The notes: a model not told the origin generated them from the sequence alone. A DNA stretch of 64,000 nucleotides from CAUZIZ01 sp965218775 (GCA_965218775.1 CBDCLS010000005.1:868001-932000), one strand, 5' to 3'. Shown: positions 35,084-43,805, numbered from the stretch's first letter. A program made the numbers and translations.

Positions 35084-35097
35084 AACCGACTAGCTCC

Positions 35098-35274
35098 TCT
35101 GCCTTGCCTTTGCCCTCGCCCTTGTTTCCGCGTTTGTCCTAACGTCATCTACCAGTCCGTATCAAGATGTGCGAATTGCGCTAGGTGCTCTTGGTTTTGC
35201 TTTTTTTTGAAACTTGATCACCAGAAGACTCCAAAGGCAAAGGCAAAGGCAAAGGCAAAGGCAGAGGCAAAGGA
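35098..35274. repeat. Paired hexamer repeat, (AAAGGC)n with upstream inverted copy
   Basis: Seven near-perfect AAAGGC units at 35233-35274 face an inverted degenerate tract (TGCCTTGCCTTTGCCCTCGC) at 35099-35124, separated by ~110 bases. The pair can form a long stem. It lies between the convergent ends of the CehA-like and isomerase-fusion genes. A second locus of the same design lies at 53630-53770. Unit number is likely variable between strains. Confidence 0.7.
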
Positions 35275-35287
35275 TGTGGAGTTGGGG

Positions 35288-37090
35288 CTACGCCTCCGGT
35301 CGATAGGAAGACTTTCCCGGGATCCTGGTCCGCAGGCTGAGCAGGAATTTTCCGCAGGTGATGTAGAGGGTTCGAAGGTCGGGGCCGCCGAAGGTGCAAT
35401 TGGTAATGCTATCCTCGGGCGTCTGGACGAATGCCAGCAGCTTGCCCTCCGGAGAGATCACATGAATGCCGGGGTGAGTGTCCAGAGTCTCGCTGCTGCC
35501 GCGCCGCCGGTGTAGGCCGGCCGCCACCCAAAGATTGCCCTGGGCATCGATCGCCATCCCATCACCGCTCCGTCCCGGATAAAAATCGTACAGCGTGCGC
35601 TCCTGGGTAGCGGATCCGTCGGCACTTAGATCATAGGCCCGGATGCGGCGCGCCTGCCCTGCCTTTCCATCCGCGTCAATCAAGTAGAGAGTCTTGTCAT
35701 CCGGAGAAATCACGATTCCGTTCGGCATATCGATGTTGGGCCAGTGCAGCCCTCGGGTTATCCGCCCCGGGGCATCGATGCGGTAGACCGAGTTTACGTT
35801 TCCCGCCCCTGGATCCTGATTGGCCAGCCTGGAAGTAAAATAGACCCGCCCCTGGGAGTCCAGATCCAGGTCGTTGGGAGCACCGAGTTCCCTGCCCTCA
35901 TATTGATCTGCCAGCGTGGTGATCTCACCCGACCCCATATCTGTCCGTGTCACGCGCCCGCCGCCTTCGCAGGCGAGAAGGCGCCCTTGTCGATCGAATA
36001 TCAGGCCGTTGGCGCGGTTGCTCTGCTCACGAAACACCGATAGCCGACGTTCCTCAGGATTCCACTCCAGGATGCGGCGTGCGGGTATGTTGGTGAAATA
36101 GACCGATCCGGAACGCGACACTGCCGGACCTTCCAGAAATGCAACTGCGGTTTCGGATCGCACCTCCACTTGCTCTACGTACCGTCCCGTCTGCAGCCCC
36201 GCGTAACGCGCCTGTCCCTTCAAAGAGGGGAGCGGGCCTGACGGAGACTGTCCAGTTGCCAATTGCCGCCTCAGAAAGTTCACGATGCGGGGGATGGCGG
36301 TTTCCGCAGGGTCTCCTGGATCGGCCGCATCACGACTGGGCTCATAGACGATGTCAATGAATCCCTGGTAGTGAACACCCCGGAGGATATCGAGGACCGC
36401 GGGATAGTCGATCCATGGCTCCGATCCGTCGGGGCCCGGTCGATAAAACTTGGCCCGCACGTAACTGGCCAACGACGCCGTCTGGCGAATGCTCTCCATG
36501 AAATCGGTACCCTTCAGGTCGTCGGGAACGCTGCCGCTGGCACCGCGAGAACCGGCAAACTGGCCGGTATCCAGAATGAGCGTGAAGTTGGGGTGATCTA
36601 CTCCACGAATGAACCGGAGCACTTCCTCACCCGTGCGCACCAAGGCACCATGGTTATGATTCTGCAGCCCCACGGGCAAACCGACGCCGGCCGCCTCTTC
36701 GCAGACACGACGTATCCCGCGGATCGCCCGCTGGAAGGCCGCCTGGCGCTCACCTTCGGAGGGCGGCGACCCGGCGAAGACGCGAAGGATCGGTGCTCCC
36801 AGGAAGGTCGCTATCCGGATCGCTTTTCGTGCCTTTTCCAACTCCACACCGTGCTGGTCCTCGGGTGAACCAAAGTTGGTGGTGACCGAGAACATCGACA
36901 CGGAGAGGCCGCCGTCCAGGTAGGCTCGGCGCAGCCTCTTCAGGTACTCGGACCCGGACTCGGGCAGGTTGAGGACATGGATACTCGCGCCCTCGACTCC
37001 CAACTCGCGGCAAACCGTCAGGAATCCGAAGGGATCCATCTCGCCTGTCCTCAGCGCCGGATAGTTCAAAGAATAATTGCTGATCTTCAT
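35288..37090 (-). CDS. Sugar isomerase/epimerase fused to an SMP-30/gluconolactonase domain
   Basis: A 600-residue two-domain protein. Residues 1 to ~275 form a xylose-isomerase-like TIM barrel with Glu/His/Asp metal-site features (LQNHNHGALV, LILDTGQFAG, DIVYEPSRDA). Residues ~300-590 form an SMP-30/gluconolaconase beta-propeller (FLEGPAVSRSGSVYFTNI, RANGLIFDRQGRLLACEGGG, APNDLDLDSQGRVYFTS, WPNIDMPNGIVISPDDKTLYL, RSGDGMAIDAQGNLWVAAG, ITNCTFGGPDLRTLYITC). One polypeptide could thus interconvert an aldose or ketose and hydrolyse a derived sugar lactone. No signal peptide is evident. The gene ends 14 bases after the hexamer repeat block. Confidence 0.88.
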   Translation of the reverse strand: MKISNYSLNYPALRTGEMDPFGFLTVCRELGVEGASIHVLNLPESGSEYLKRLRRAYLDGGLSVSMFSVTTNFGSPEDQHGVELEKARKAIRIATFLGAPILRVFAGSPPSEGERQAAFQRAIRGIRRVCEEAAGVGLPVGLQNHNHGALVRTGEEVLRFIRGVDHPNFTLILDTGQFAGSRGASGSVPDDLKGTDFMESIRQTASLASYVRAKFYRPGPDGSEPWIDYPAVLDILRGVHYQGFIDIVYEPSRDAADPGDPAETAIPRIVNFLRRQLATGQSPSGPLPSLKGQARYAGLQTGRYVEQVEVRSETAVAFLEGPAVSRSGSVYFTNIPARRILEWNPEERRLSVFREQSNRANGLIFDRQGRLLACEGGGRVTRTDMGSGEITTLADQYEGRELGAPNDLDLDSQGRVYFTSRLANQDPGAGNVNSVYRIDAPGRITRGLHWPNIDMPNGIVISPDDKTLYLIDADGKAGQARRIRAYDLSADGSATQERTLYDFYPGRSGDGMAIDAQGNLWVAAGLHRRRGSSETLDTHPGIHVISPEGKLLAFVQTPEDSITNCTFGGPDLRTLYITCGKFLLSLRTRIPGKSSYRPEA

Positions 37091-37329
37091 GGCCAGATGA
37101 GCCCTCGCCCCTCCAATCGTCTGCCTTTTTCTACCATAAACAGCAAATGAAAACGACGTTTATTCTTGGACAGTTGGGACTTTGCTATTGACTTTTGACT
37201 CCTTTTCTTGAATATGGATAGAGACACTTTCTTGGCTTGAGAGGCTGGGAACGGAAACCAGATACGGGTGCCGTGACAGGGCCTCGTGTCTAAGATCAGG
37301 TCTCGATAACAGGAGGCGAGTGACGAACC

Positions 37330-38211
37330 TTGAAGGCAATTGATTATGCATCTCCCCAAACATTGGCCGAGGCCGTAGCGCTGCTGGCTGAGGGGAACGG
37401 TCAGGCTCGAGTACTGGCCGGCGGAACCGACGTGATTGTTCAGGTCCGCGAAGCAATGCTCGACCTGGACCTGCTGGTAGACGTCAAGAACATCCCCGAG
37501 GTTAACGAGCTTTCATACGATTCTGAGCAGGGCTTGGTTTTGGGGGCGGCGGTTCCCTGCTGCGAGGTCTGCGAAGATCCCGAGATCTCGGCAGCCTATC
37601 CAGGAATAATCGACGCTGCCTCCTTGATCGGGGGGACGGCGATTCAGAACCGGGCTTCGCTCGGGGGGAACCTGTGCAATGGCTCTCCCGCGGCCGACAC
37701 CATCCCTCCACTGATCGTGCACCACGCGATTTGCCGGATCACGGGACCTGGAGGACAACGGGCGCTGCCGGTAGAGCAGTTCTGTACCGGTCCGGGACGG
37801 ACTGTCCTGGAACCCGGCGAAATCCTGGTTTCGTTTCACATCCCTGCTCCATCGAGCACTTTTGGGGCTCACTACCTTCGCTTCATACCTCGAAACGAAA
37901 TGGACATCGCAGTGGTAGGTACGGGATCGTCGGTAGTACTCGACGATGCTGGCACCACCTTTGTCTCGGGCAGAGTTGCCTTGGGTGCGGTGGCACCCAC
38001 TCCGCTACTGGTCGAAGAAGCCAGTCAGCTGCTGGCCGGTAGCCCAGTCACCGACGAGACAATCGAGCAGGTGGCCGACGCTGCCCGGCGAGCCGCCCGG
38101 CCCATTTCGGACATTCGAGGCACGGTTGAACAGCGAAAACATCTATCCGCCGTCCTCACTCGCCGGACCCTTCAAAAAGCAATCGCGAGAGCCAAAGGAG
38201 ACAGTGCTTAA
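37330..38211 (+). CDS. Molybdenum hydroxylase FAD subunit (CoxM/XdhB type)
   Basis: The medium, FAD-binding subunit of a xanthine dehydrogenase-family enzyme, 293 residues. I chose TTG 37330 because it gives the standard opening KAIDYASPQTLAEAVALL; AGGAGG (37311-37316) lies 13 bases upstream, a rather long spacing. FAD-contacting segments are VLAGGTDVIVQVR and TAIQNRASLGGNLCNGSPAADTIPPL. The C-terminal CO-dehydrogenase flavoprotein domain is present. It is the first gene of the operon with the iron-sulfur and molybdenum subunits; the stop overlaps the next start (TAATG). Confidence 0.93.
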   Translation: MKAIDYASPQTLAEAVALLAEGNGQARVLAGGTDVIVQVREAMLDLDLLVDVKNIPEVNELSYDSEQGLVLGAAVPCCEVCEDPEISAAYPGIIDAASLIGGTAIQNRASLGGNLCNGSPAADTIPPLIVHHAICRITGPGGQRALPVEQFCTGPGRTVLEPGEILVSFHIPAPSSTFGAHYLRFIPRNEMDIAVVGTGSSVVLDDAGTTFVSGRVALGAVAPTPLLVEEASQLLAGSPVTDETIEQVADAARRAARPISDIRGTVEQRKHLSAVLTRRTLQKAIARAKGDSA

Positions 38212-38705
38212 TGAGCACCGCAGCCACAAGGAAGAAGATCCACGTCAACACTCGGATCAACGCCGAAAACGTCGAATTTCTGTGCGAGCCGCGGCAGAGT
38301 CTGCTGGAGGCCTTGCGCGATGTCCTGTTCCTCACGGGAACCAAGGAAGGCTGCAACAACGGCAACTGTGGTGCCTGCAGCGTCATCATGAACGGACGTC
38401 TCGTCAACGCCTGCGTAGTGATGGCAGGGGAAGCCGAGGGGGCCGAGATTACCACCATCGAGGGCATTGCCCAGAACGGCCACCTGCACCCGCTGCAGAC
38501 CAAGTTTCTGGAGCACGCGGCCCTTCAGTGCGGCGTCTGTACGCCGGGCTTTATCGTAGCAGCAAAGGCTCTGCTGGATCGCGATCCGAATCCATCCGAA
38601 GATGAAATCCGACTCTGGCTGGCCGGTAATCTGTGCCGATGCACGGGGTACGACAAGATCATCCGGGCCGTCCAGGAAGCAGCAAGCGTGACAAACGGCG
38701 ACTAG
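38211..38705 (+). CDS. Molybdenum hydroxylase [2Fe-2S] subunit (CoxS/XdhC type)
   Basis: A 164-residue electron-transfer subunit. The N-terminal plant-type ferredoxin cluster is bound by cysteines in GCNNGNCGACSVIM plus LVNAC. The C-terminal four-helix domain has the second cluster in CGVCTPGF and LCRCTGYDKI. Both clusters are intact. It starts in the TAATG overlap with the FAD subunit and passes electrons between the molybdenum and FAD centres. Confidence 0.95.
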   Translation: MSTAATRKKIHVNTRINAENVEFLCEPRQSLLEALRDVLFLTGTKEGCNNGNCGACSVIMNGRLVNACVVMAGEAEGAEITTIEGIAQNGHLHPLQTKFLEHAALQCGVCTPGFIVAAKALLDRDPNPSEDEIRLWLAGNLCRCTGYDKIIRAVQEAASVTNGD

Positions 38706-38722
38706 CAAAGGGAGTTCAAACC

Positions 38723-41023
38723 ATGGCAACTATTCCCAAACCCAAAGCAGAGACCCAGTACAAGGTCATCGGCACCCGCCCCATCCGCCACGACGGCGTG
38801 GACAAGGTGACCGGTCGCGCGCAGTACGGTGCCGACATCCATCTCACCGGAACGCTGCACGGAAGCGTTCTTCGCAGCCCTCACGCCCATGCTCGCATTC
38901 GATCCATCGACGCCAGCGAGGCCGAGAAACTGGACGGCGTCTATTCTGTGGTCACCGCGGCGGAACTGCCAGACCCCGGCGACAAGATCGCCAACCTGGG
39001 AGAGGCATCAGCTCCCCTTCGCCACCTCAGCGGGAACGTTCTGGCTCGCGACAAAGCCCTCTATCAGGGCCACGCCGTCGCTGCTGTCGCCGCAAGCAAC
39101 CCTCATGTTGCCGAGGAAGCCGCCAAGCTGATCAAGGTGGACTACGAGGTTCTCCCCCCTGCCGTCAACGTGCTGGATGCCATGAAGGACGATGCTCCGC
39201 TCCTGGACGAGACCCTGCGCACTCAATCCTTCGGCAAGGCGGGCGACAAACCCAGCAATATTGCCGAACACATTCACTTCAGCCTGGGAGACCTGGAAAA
39301 AGGCTTCGCCGAGGCCGACGTCATTGTGGAACGAGTCTTCGACACGGCCACGGTTCACCAGGGATACATCGAGCCCCATACATCCACGGCCATGTGGAAT
39401 GCAGACGGCAACTTGACCGTGTGGACAACCACTCAGGGTTCCTTTGCCTGCCGCGCCCAGCTGTCGGAGATTCTGGGAATTCCGATATCCCGAGTCAAGG
39501 TCGTGCCCACCGAGATCGGAGGAGGTTTCGGCGGCAAGATCAACGTCTATCTGGAACCGGTCGCTGCCTTGCTATCCCGCAACACCGGTCATCCCGTGAA
39601 GTTCGTCATGACCCGGGAAGAAGTGTTCAACGGCACCGGACCTACTCCGGGCACGCACATGCGCGTCAAGATGGGAGCCAAGCGGGACGGGACCCTCACC
39701 GCTGCTTCTGCCTGGCTGGCCTTCGAGGCTGGAGGCTTCCCCGGCTCCCCGGTAGGAGCCGGTTGCATGTGCGTCTTTGCCCCCTACAACATCCCAAACG
39801 GTCAGATCGATGGCTTTGATGTCCTTTGCAACAAGCCCAAGAGTTCCGCCTATCGCGCTCCAGGCGCGACCCAGGCGGAGTATGCCAGCGAGACGGTCGT
39901 GGATGAGATCTGTGAAAAGATCGGGATGGATCCACTGGAGTTCCGGCTGAAAAATGCGTCCAAGGAAGGCGACCGTCGCGTCGACGGTCCAGTGTGGCCC
40001 CGGGTTGGAAACGTAGAAACTCTCGAGACAGTCAAGAACCATCCCCATTATTCGGCACCACTGGAGGGTCCGAATCGCGGCCGCGGGATTGCTTCAGGAT
40101 TCTGGTTCAACGTGGGGCTGAAGTCCTCGGTCAACGCCAGTGTCAACCCGGATGGGACCGTCGCTCTGGTGGAGGGATCCACCGATATCGGAGGCACCCG
40201 TACCTCAGTGGCGATGCAGTTGGCCGAGGTCCTGGGCATTGCAGCCGAAGATGTACACCCGACCGTGGTGGATACAGACTTGATTGGCTACACCGATGTC
40301 ACCGGTGGCAGCCGGGTCACTTTCTCCACCGGCTACGCTGCCTACGAGGCGGCGCAAGACATCAACCGGCAGATGGCCGAAAGAGCCGCTCTCATCTGGG
40401 AGGTTCCAGCCGACAGCGTCGAGGTTCGCGGCGGAGGCTTTCACAGCAACGGCAACTCGATGAGCTTCAAGGAGTTGGCGGCCAAGCTGGATGAAACCGG
40501 TGGCACTATCGTAGGCAAGGCCACGGTAGATCCCAAGGGGGTAGGGGGTGCCTTCGCAACCCAAGTCGCCGACGTCGAAGTAGATCCCGACACGGGTAAG
40601 GTCCAGATCCTGCGTTGGACCGTCTTCCAGGATGCGGGAACGGCCATCCATCCCAGCTACGTCGAGGGTCAGATGCAGGGTGGAGCCGTCCAGGGAATCG
40701 GCTGGGCCCTGAACGAAGAGTACATGTATAACGAAAAAGGCGAGTTGAAGAACGCCAGCTTGCTCGACTACCGTCTTCCCACTAGTCTCGATCTGCCCAT
40801 GATCGATACCGTGATCGTAGAGGTCCCCAATCCCGGCCATCCTTTCGGGGTGCGTGGGGTCGGCGAAGTGCCAATCGTTGCGCCACCGGCTGCGATTGCC
40901 AACGCTATTTACCAGGCGGTGGGAGTCCGTATGACCCGACTTCCGATGAATCCGGCGGCAGTACTGAGTGCCGTACTGAGCAAGGAGAACGCAGCCGTAC
41001 CTGGCATCCCGATCGAACAGTAG
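38723..41023 (+). CDS. Molybdenum hydroxylase catalytic subunit (CoxL/XdhA type)
   Basis: A 766-residue molybdopterin-binding subunit. ATG 38723 is preferred to the frame's ATG at 38633, which overlaps the previous gene; AAAGGGA (38707-38713) precedes it. Domains: aldehyde oxidase/xanthine dehydrogenase a/b hammerhead (RRPIRHDGVDKVTGRAQYG-like start; ~20-145), then two molybdopterin-binding lobes with EIGGGFGGKI, AYRAPGATQAEYASE and the catalytic Glu in GVRGVGEVPIVAPP. The CO-dehydrogenase active-site motif (VAYRCSFR) is absent, since the matching loop reads SAYRAPGA, so it is a hydroxylase of an aromatic or heterocyclic compound or aldehyde, not carbon monoxide. Confidence 0.93.
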   Translation: MATIPKPKAETQYKVIGTRPIRHDGVDKVTGRAQYGADIHLTGTLHGSVLRSPHAHARIRSIDASEAEKLDGVYSVVTAAELPDPGDKIANLGEASAPLRHLSGNVLARDKALYQGHAVAAVAASNPHVAEEAAKLIKVDYEVLPPAVNVLDAMKDDAPLLDETLRTQSFGKAGDKPSNIAEHIHFSLGDLEKGFAEADVIVERVFDTATVHQGYIEPHTSTAMWNADGNLTVWTTTQGSFACRAQLSEILGIPISRVKVVPTEIGGGFGGKINVYLEPVAALLSRNTGHPVKFVMTREEVFNGTGPTPGTHMRVKMGAKRDGTLTAASAWLAFEAGGFPGSPVGAGCMCVFAPYNIPNGQIDGFDVLCNKPKSSAYRAPGATQAEYASETVVDEICEKIGMDPLEFRLKNASKEGDRRVDGPVWPRVGNVETLETVKNHPHYSAPLEGPNRGRGIASGFWFNVGLKSSVNASVNPDGTVALVEGSTDIGGTRTSVAMQLAEVLGIAAEDVHPTVVDTDLIGYTDVTGGSRVTFSTGYAAYEAAQDINRQMAERAALIWEVPADSVEVRGGGFHSNGNSMSFKELAAKLDETGGTIVGKATVDPKGVGGAFATQVADVEVDPDTGKVQILRWTVFQDAGTAIHPSYVEGQMQGGAVQGIGWALNEEYMYNEKGELKNASLLDYRLPTSLDLPMIDTVIVEVPNPGHPFGVRGVGEVPIVAPPAAIANAIYQAVGVRMTRLPMNPAAVLSAVLSKENAAVPGIPIEQ

Positions 41024-41117
41024 CGTTAGGAAGAAACGACGCAATTCGGGAAGGCTAGACAAGAACGCAGACTGACGACCAAGCCCTTCTCTGCAGATCT
41101 TTTTGTTAATTGCTCTC

Positions 41118-41390
41118 ATGCCCACAGTGTGGATTCCTCCACCAATGCGCGAGTTGACCGCCGGGCAGGACCAGATTTCTGCCCAGGGTCGGACCGTACG
41201 CGAGCTGATCGACTGGTTGGAGCTGAACCACCCCGGCATTCAAGCCCGCCTCTGCGAGAAAGACCAACTCAGACGAGGCATCGCCGTCTCAATTGATGGG
41301 GTCATCTCCCCCGAAGGCATTCGCACCAAGGTCGAAGAGACGAGTGAAGTTCATTTTCTTCCTGCCATAAGCGGGGGAAGGGTGCCCTAG
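41118..41390 (+). CDS. MoaD/ThiS-like ubiquitin-fold sulfur carrier
   Basis: A 90-residue ubiquitin-like protein of the MoaD/ThiS group (MPTVWIPPPMRELTAGQDQI opening, VHFLPAISGG end). I use ATG 41118. The family's essential C-terminal Gly-Gly is followed here by three extra residues (RVP), so the carrier could not be adenylated without trimming. It lies 95 bases after the molybdenum hydroxylase, and supply of sulfur for the molybdopterin or thiamine-like pathway is the likely role. Confidence 0.75.
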   Translation: MPTVWIPPPMRELTAGQDQISAQGRTVRELIDWLELNHPGIQARLCEKDQLRRGIAVSIDGVISPEGIRTKVEETSEVHFLPAISGGRVP

Positions 41391-41399
41391 CTCAAGAAA

Positions 41400-41738
41400 A
41401 TGTGGGCCAGGTTCTTCCCGATTCTGAACACCGCCATGCTAGGCCTGTTCGTGGCTGCCATTGCCCTGCAGTACAACGATCCCGACCCCTATCTCTGGAT
41501 GCCGATATACGGCCTGGGAACACTTTGGTCGGCGATGTTTTTGTTGAACAAGGAGCTGCCGCGACTGGCGGTCGGGATCTTTGCCGGACTCTGTCTGCTC
41601 GGCGCAACCTACCTGGTAATAACGGTTGCGCGTCAAGAAGAGCCCGCCGCCGTAGAACAATTCTCCGAGCTAGGCGGTCTGCTGATCACCTCAGTTTGGA
41701 GCATGGTCGTTCTGACGATGAGTCGCGAGAGAGACTGA
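41400..41738 (+). CDS. TMEM220-family membrane protein
   Basis: A 112-residue protein with about four predicted membrane helices (residues 5-25, 35-52, 56-78 and 90-105). The loop LQYNDPDPYLWMPIYGLGTL is the hallmark of the TMEM220 family. Its function is unknown in bacteria. It begins ten bases after the MoaD-like gene and precedes the disrupted TMEM14 gene by 37 bases, so it may be part of a small membrane-protein run. Confidence 0.8.
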   Translation: MWARFFPILNTAMLGLFVAAIALQYNDPDPYLWMPIYGLGTLWSAMFLLNKELPRLAVGIFAGLCLLGATYLVITVARQEEPAAVEQFSELGGLLITSVWSMVVLTMSRERD

Positions 41739-41775
41739 TCGCTCTAAACAGACGCAAGGACCAGGGGAAACAAGT

Positions 41776-41844
41776 ATGGAATTTCCGGTGCTCATCATTG
41801 TCGTTTACGGAGTGCTTGTCGGACTAGGCGGAATCTTGGAGTAG
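41776..41844 (+). pseudogene. N-terminal fragment of an IS-disrupted TMEM14-family gene
   Basis: The ATG opens MEFPVLIIVVYGVLVGLGGIL, a first membrane helix, and continues as two foreign codons (Glu and a TAG stop) inside the IS256-family element. The matching remainder is at 43187-43437. A good binding site (AGGGGAA at 41763-41769) precedes the ATG. Confidence 0.85.
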
Positions 41845-43178
41845 CGTAACTTCTTTTCTGTAAATTCTGGTCAGGCCTGGGTCGGAAAGACAGAGGTCTG
41901 GGACAGGATTCTCCAAAAACAGAAACGTCTATCTGGCAAGGAGAATCAAATGAACCCAGACCTGGAAAAGAGAGTACCACGGGAGATCCTGGCGGAGTTG
42001 ATCGAGGAAGGAACAGAAGCCTTTCGAGGAATCCTGGAGAAGCTGTTCAACGTGGCCATGCAGTTGGAAAGAAGCGAGTTTCTGGGAGCGGAAGCGTACG
42101 AGAGAACAGCCAGTCGGCGAGGCTATCGAAACGGATTCAAAGGCAAGCGGATTCAGACTCGAGTGGGAGAGCTGCACTTGGAGATTCCACAGGTGCGTGG
42201 GTTGAGGTTTTATCCCAAGTCGCTGGAGAGGGGTTGCCGTTCGGAGAAGGCCCTGAAGCTGGCCATTGCCGAGATGTATGTGATGGGAGTCTCGACGAGG
42301 AAAGTCACCGAGATCACGGAGCAGCTGTGTGGGTTGGAGATCTCGGCCACCCAGGTCTCGAGAGTGGCCGGGATGCTGGACGAAGAGCTGGAAGAGTTTC
42401 GAAGCCGGGAGCTGGGAGAGTATCCGATCGTGTATCTGGATGCCCACTACGAGAAGGTTCGAAGAGGCGGCAGGGTGCAGGACGTGGCCATCCTGAAAGC
42501 CATAGGAGTCAATCGTTTCGGAACGCGGGAGGTGTTGGGTCTGAGCACCAGGATCAGTGAAGCGGAGGTGCATTGGCGAGGGTTTCTGGGAGATCTGCAC
42601 AAGCGTGGACTGAGAGGGGTCGAGCTGTTTGTCAGTGACGATCACGAAGGACTGAAGGCGGCCAGGCGGGCAGTTTATCCGTCGGTGCCCTGGAACCGTT
42701 GTCAGTTTCACCTGAGTAAAAACGCCCAACAATATGCTCGCCGCAAAGAGGACAAGCCCCGCATCGCCCAGGCCATGCGGGACATTTTCGATGCCCCGTC
42801 TCGAGAAGATGCCGAGGAGCTCAAGGGTAAAGTCGTCAAGAAGTTCGAAAAGATTGCACCGGAGTTCGTGAGCTGGCTGGAAGAGAACGTGGATGAAGGG
42901 CTGACAGTGTTTGATTTTCCGAGGAGCTGGTGGCGAAGGATCCGAACCATCAACGGACTGGAGAGACTGCACCGGGAGATCCGGAGACGAACCCGGGTGG
43001 TGGGAATCTTTCCCCACGAAGCGTCGGCGCTGCGGCTCATCTCGGCTGTGCTTGCAGAGATACACGAGGAGTGGTTAACCGGCCGGCAATACCTGAACCT
43101 GGCCGGCTGGAAAACACAAGTGGAGCAATTCTTCCCTACAGGCCCTAAAGAAAATTACAGAAAAACGGTTGCTTAACC
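41840..43178 (+). mobile_element. IS256-family insertion sequence, apparently intact
   Basis: A 1339-base element with imperfect inverted ends; the outer ~28 bases share CTGTAA, TTTTC and AAC blocks when the right end is read inward. It is flanked by an 8-base duplication, AATCTTGG, at 41832-41839 and 43179-43186. Size and duplication length match IS256. It interrupts a TMEM14-family gene, and removing it with one duplication copy restores the reading frame. Confidence 0.92.
41950..43176 (+). CDS. IS256-family (Mutator-type) transposase
   Basis: A 408-residue DDE transposase with the family's usual length. It opens NPDLEKRVPREILAELIEEG and has the RRGYRNGFKGKRIQTRVGEL region. Catalytic candidates are the Asp in YLDAHYEKVR, the Asp in FVSDDHEGLKAARR and the Glu in NGLERLHREIRRRTRVVGIF. 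The frame is unbroken. The TAA stop is two bases before the right end. Confidence 0.95.
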   Translation: MNPDLEKRVPREILAELIEEGTEAFRGILEKLFNVAMQLERSEFLGAEAYERTASRRGYRNGFKGKRIQTRVGELHLEIPQVRGLRFYPKSLERGCRSEKALKLAIAEMYVMGVSTRKVTEITEQLCGLEISATQVSRVAGMLDEELEEFRSRELGEYPIVYLDAHYEKVRRGGRVQDVAILKAIGVNRFGTREVLGLSTRISEAEVHWRGFLGDLHKRGLRGVELFVSDDHEGLKAARRAVYPSVPWNRCQFHLSKNAQQYARRKEDKPRIAQAMRDIFDAPSREDAEELKGKVVKKFEKIAPEFVSWLEENVDEGLTVFDFPRSWWRRIRTINGLERLHREIRRRTRVVGIFPHEASALRLISAVLAEIHEEWLTGRQYLNLAGWKTQVEQFFPTGPKENYRKTVA

Positions 43179-43186
43179 AATCTTGG

Positions 43187-43437
43187 GATACCTAAAAGCT
43201 CAAAGCATTCCTTCTTTGGTTTTCGGTCTGGCTTCAGGCATCGCTCTGCTGGTTTGCGGATGGCTGGTTTCCACCCAAAACGCAGCCGGAAGCAAGGGAG
43301 CCATCGGCATCGGACTGCTGCTGGCGGTCTTTTTCGGTATCCGCTACACCCGAACCCGCAAGCTCATGCCCGCCGGACTCATGACCGTGCTGAGTCTCGT
43401 GGAGGTGATTCTGTTGCTCATGCATACCCTAACCTGA
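43187..43437 (+). pseudogene. C-terminal part of the IS-disrupted TMEM14-family gene
   Basis: In the restored gene this encodes GYLKAQSIPSLVFGLASG, then two or three more membrane helices ending LVEVILLLMHTLT. Joined to the 21 N-terminal residues before the element it makes a 104-residue TMEM14-family (small four-helix membrane) protein of normal length. As it stands a TTG at 43183, carried by the duplication, could start a short protein lacking the first helix. The stop codon lies in the opening bases of the REP-like repeat. Confidence 0.85.
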
Positions 43438-43519
43438 AACTTGATTGGCGAACGTAGCTTTGGCCTCCAGGCCGAAGTCTTATTCTTCGGAGCCTTTAGC
43501 TCGGACGGCGACCTGGAGG
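43434..43519. repeat. REP-like nested-hairpin repeat (beta family, copy B)
   Basis: Starts CTGAAACTTGATTGGCGAAC and carries the GGCCTCCAGGCCG arm and the inner hairpin as in the copy at 13125. The 3' half is lost after CCTGGAGG, and the sequence then passes directly into the remains of a surface-protein gene. Confidence 0.75.
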
Positions 43520-43562
43520 TACCTCTCAAGCTTGACCTCCACCCGCCAATCCTCCCGGATCC

Positions 43563-43805
43563 TGGGACCAGACAGCGGGGCGTCATGCTGAAACTCCGTC
43601 GCTGACCATCACCGGATCCGCTGTGGATCCTCTTTCTGGCATGGATGCGGTAACCTGTAATGGAACTGCGGCCAAGATGACCAGCCTGATCTTCAGCTGC
43701 GAGCTGCCCTTGAAGCGGGGAACCACGGAGATCCAAATCCAGGCTACCGATAGGGCTGGGAACGTGGCAGCTTCCGCAATCACCGTCCACAGGCTGTCGG
43801 AATAG
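43563..43805 (+). pseudogene. C-terminal remnant of an Ig-like repeat surface protein
   Basis: An open frame with no start of its own encodes a typical bacterial Ig-like (HYR/cadherin-type) repeat: PSLTITGSAVDPLSG, VTCNGTAAK, FSCELPLKRGTTEIQIQATD, RAGNVAASAITV, ending RLSE. Such repeats come in long arrays in secreted adhesins. Only one unit remains, cut off upstream at the REP-like repeat, so the gene was truncated. No anchor follows. Confidence 0.6.

Noticed and set aside
35233..35274. Possible CRISPR-like tandem array
   Set aside because: The units are contiguous hexamers with no spacers; it is a microsatellite. No CRISPR array or cas gene is seen in the window.
37330..41023. Aerobic carbon monoxide dehydrogenase
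   Set aside because: The three-subunit layout matches, but the active-site loop reads SAYRAPGA instead of the CO-dehydrogenase AYRCSFR, so it is another molybdenum hydroxylase.
41929..43065. 378-codon minus-strand frame in the IS256 element
   Set aside because: It is antisense to the Mutator-type transposase and has no recognisable features.
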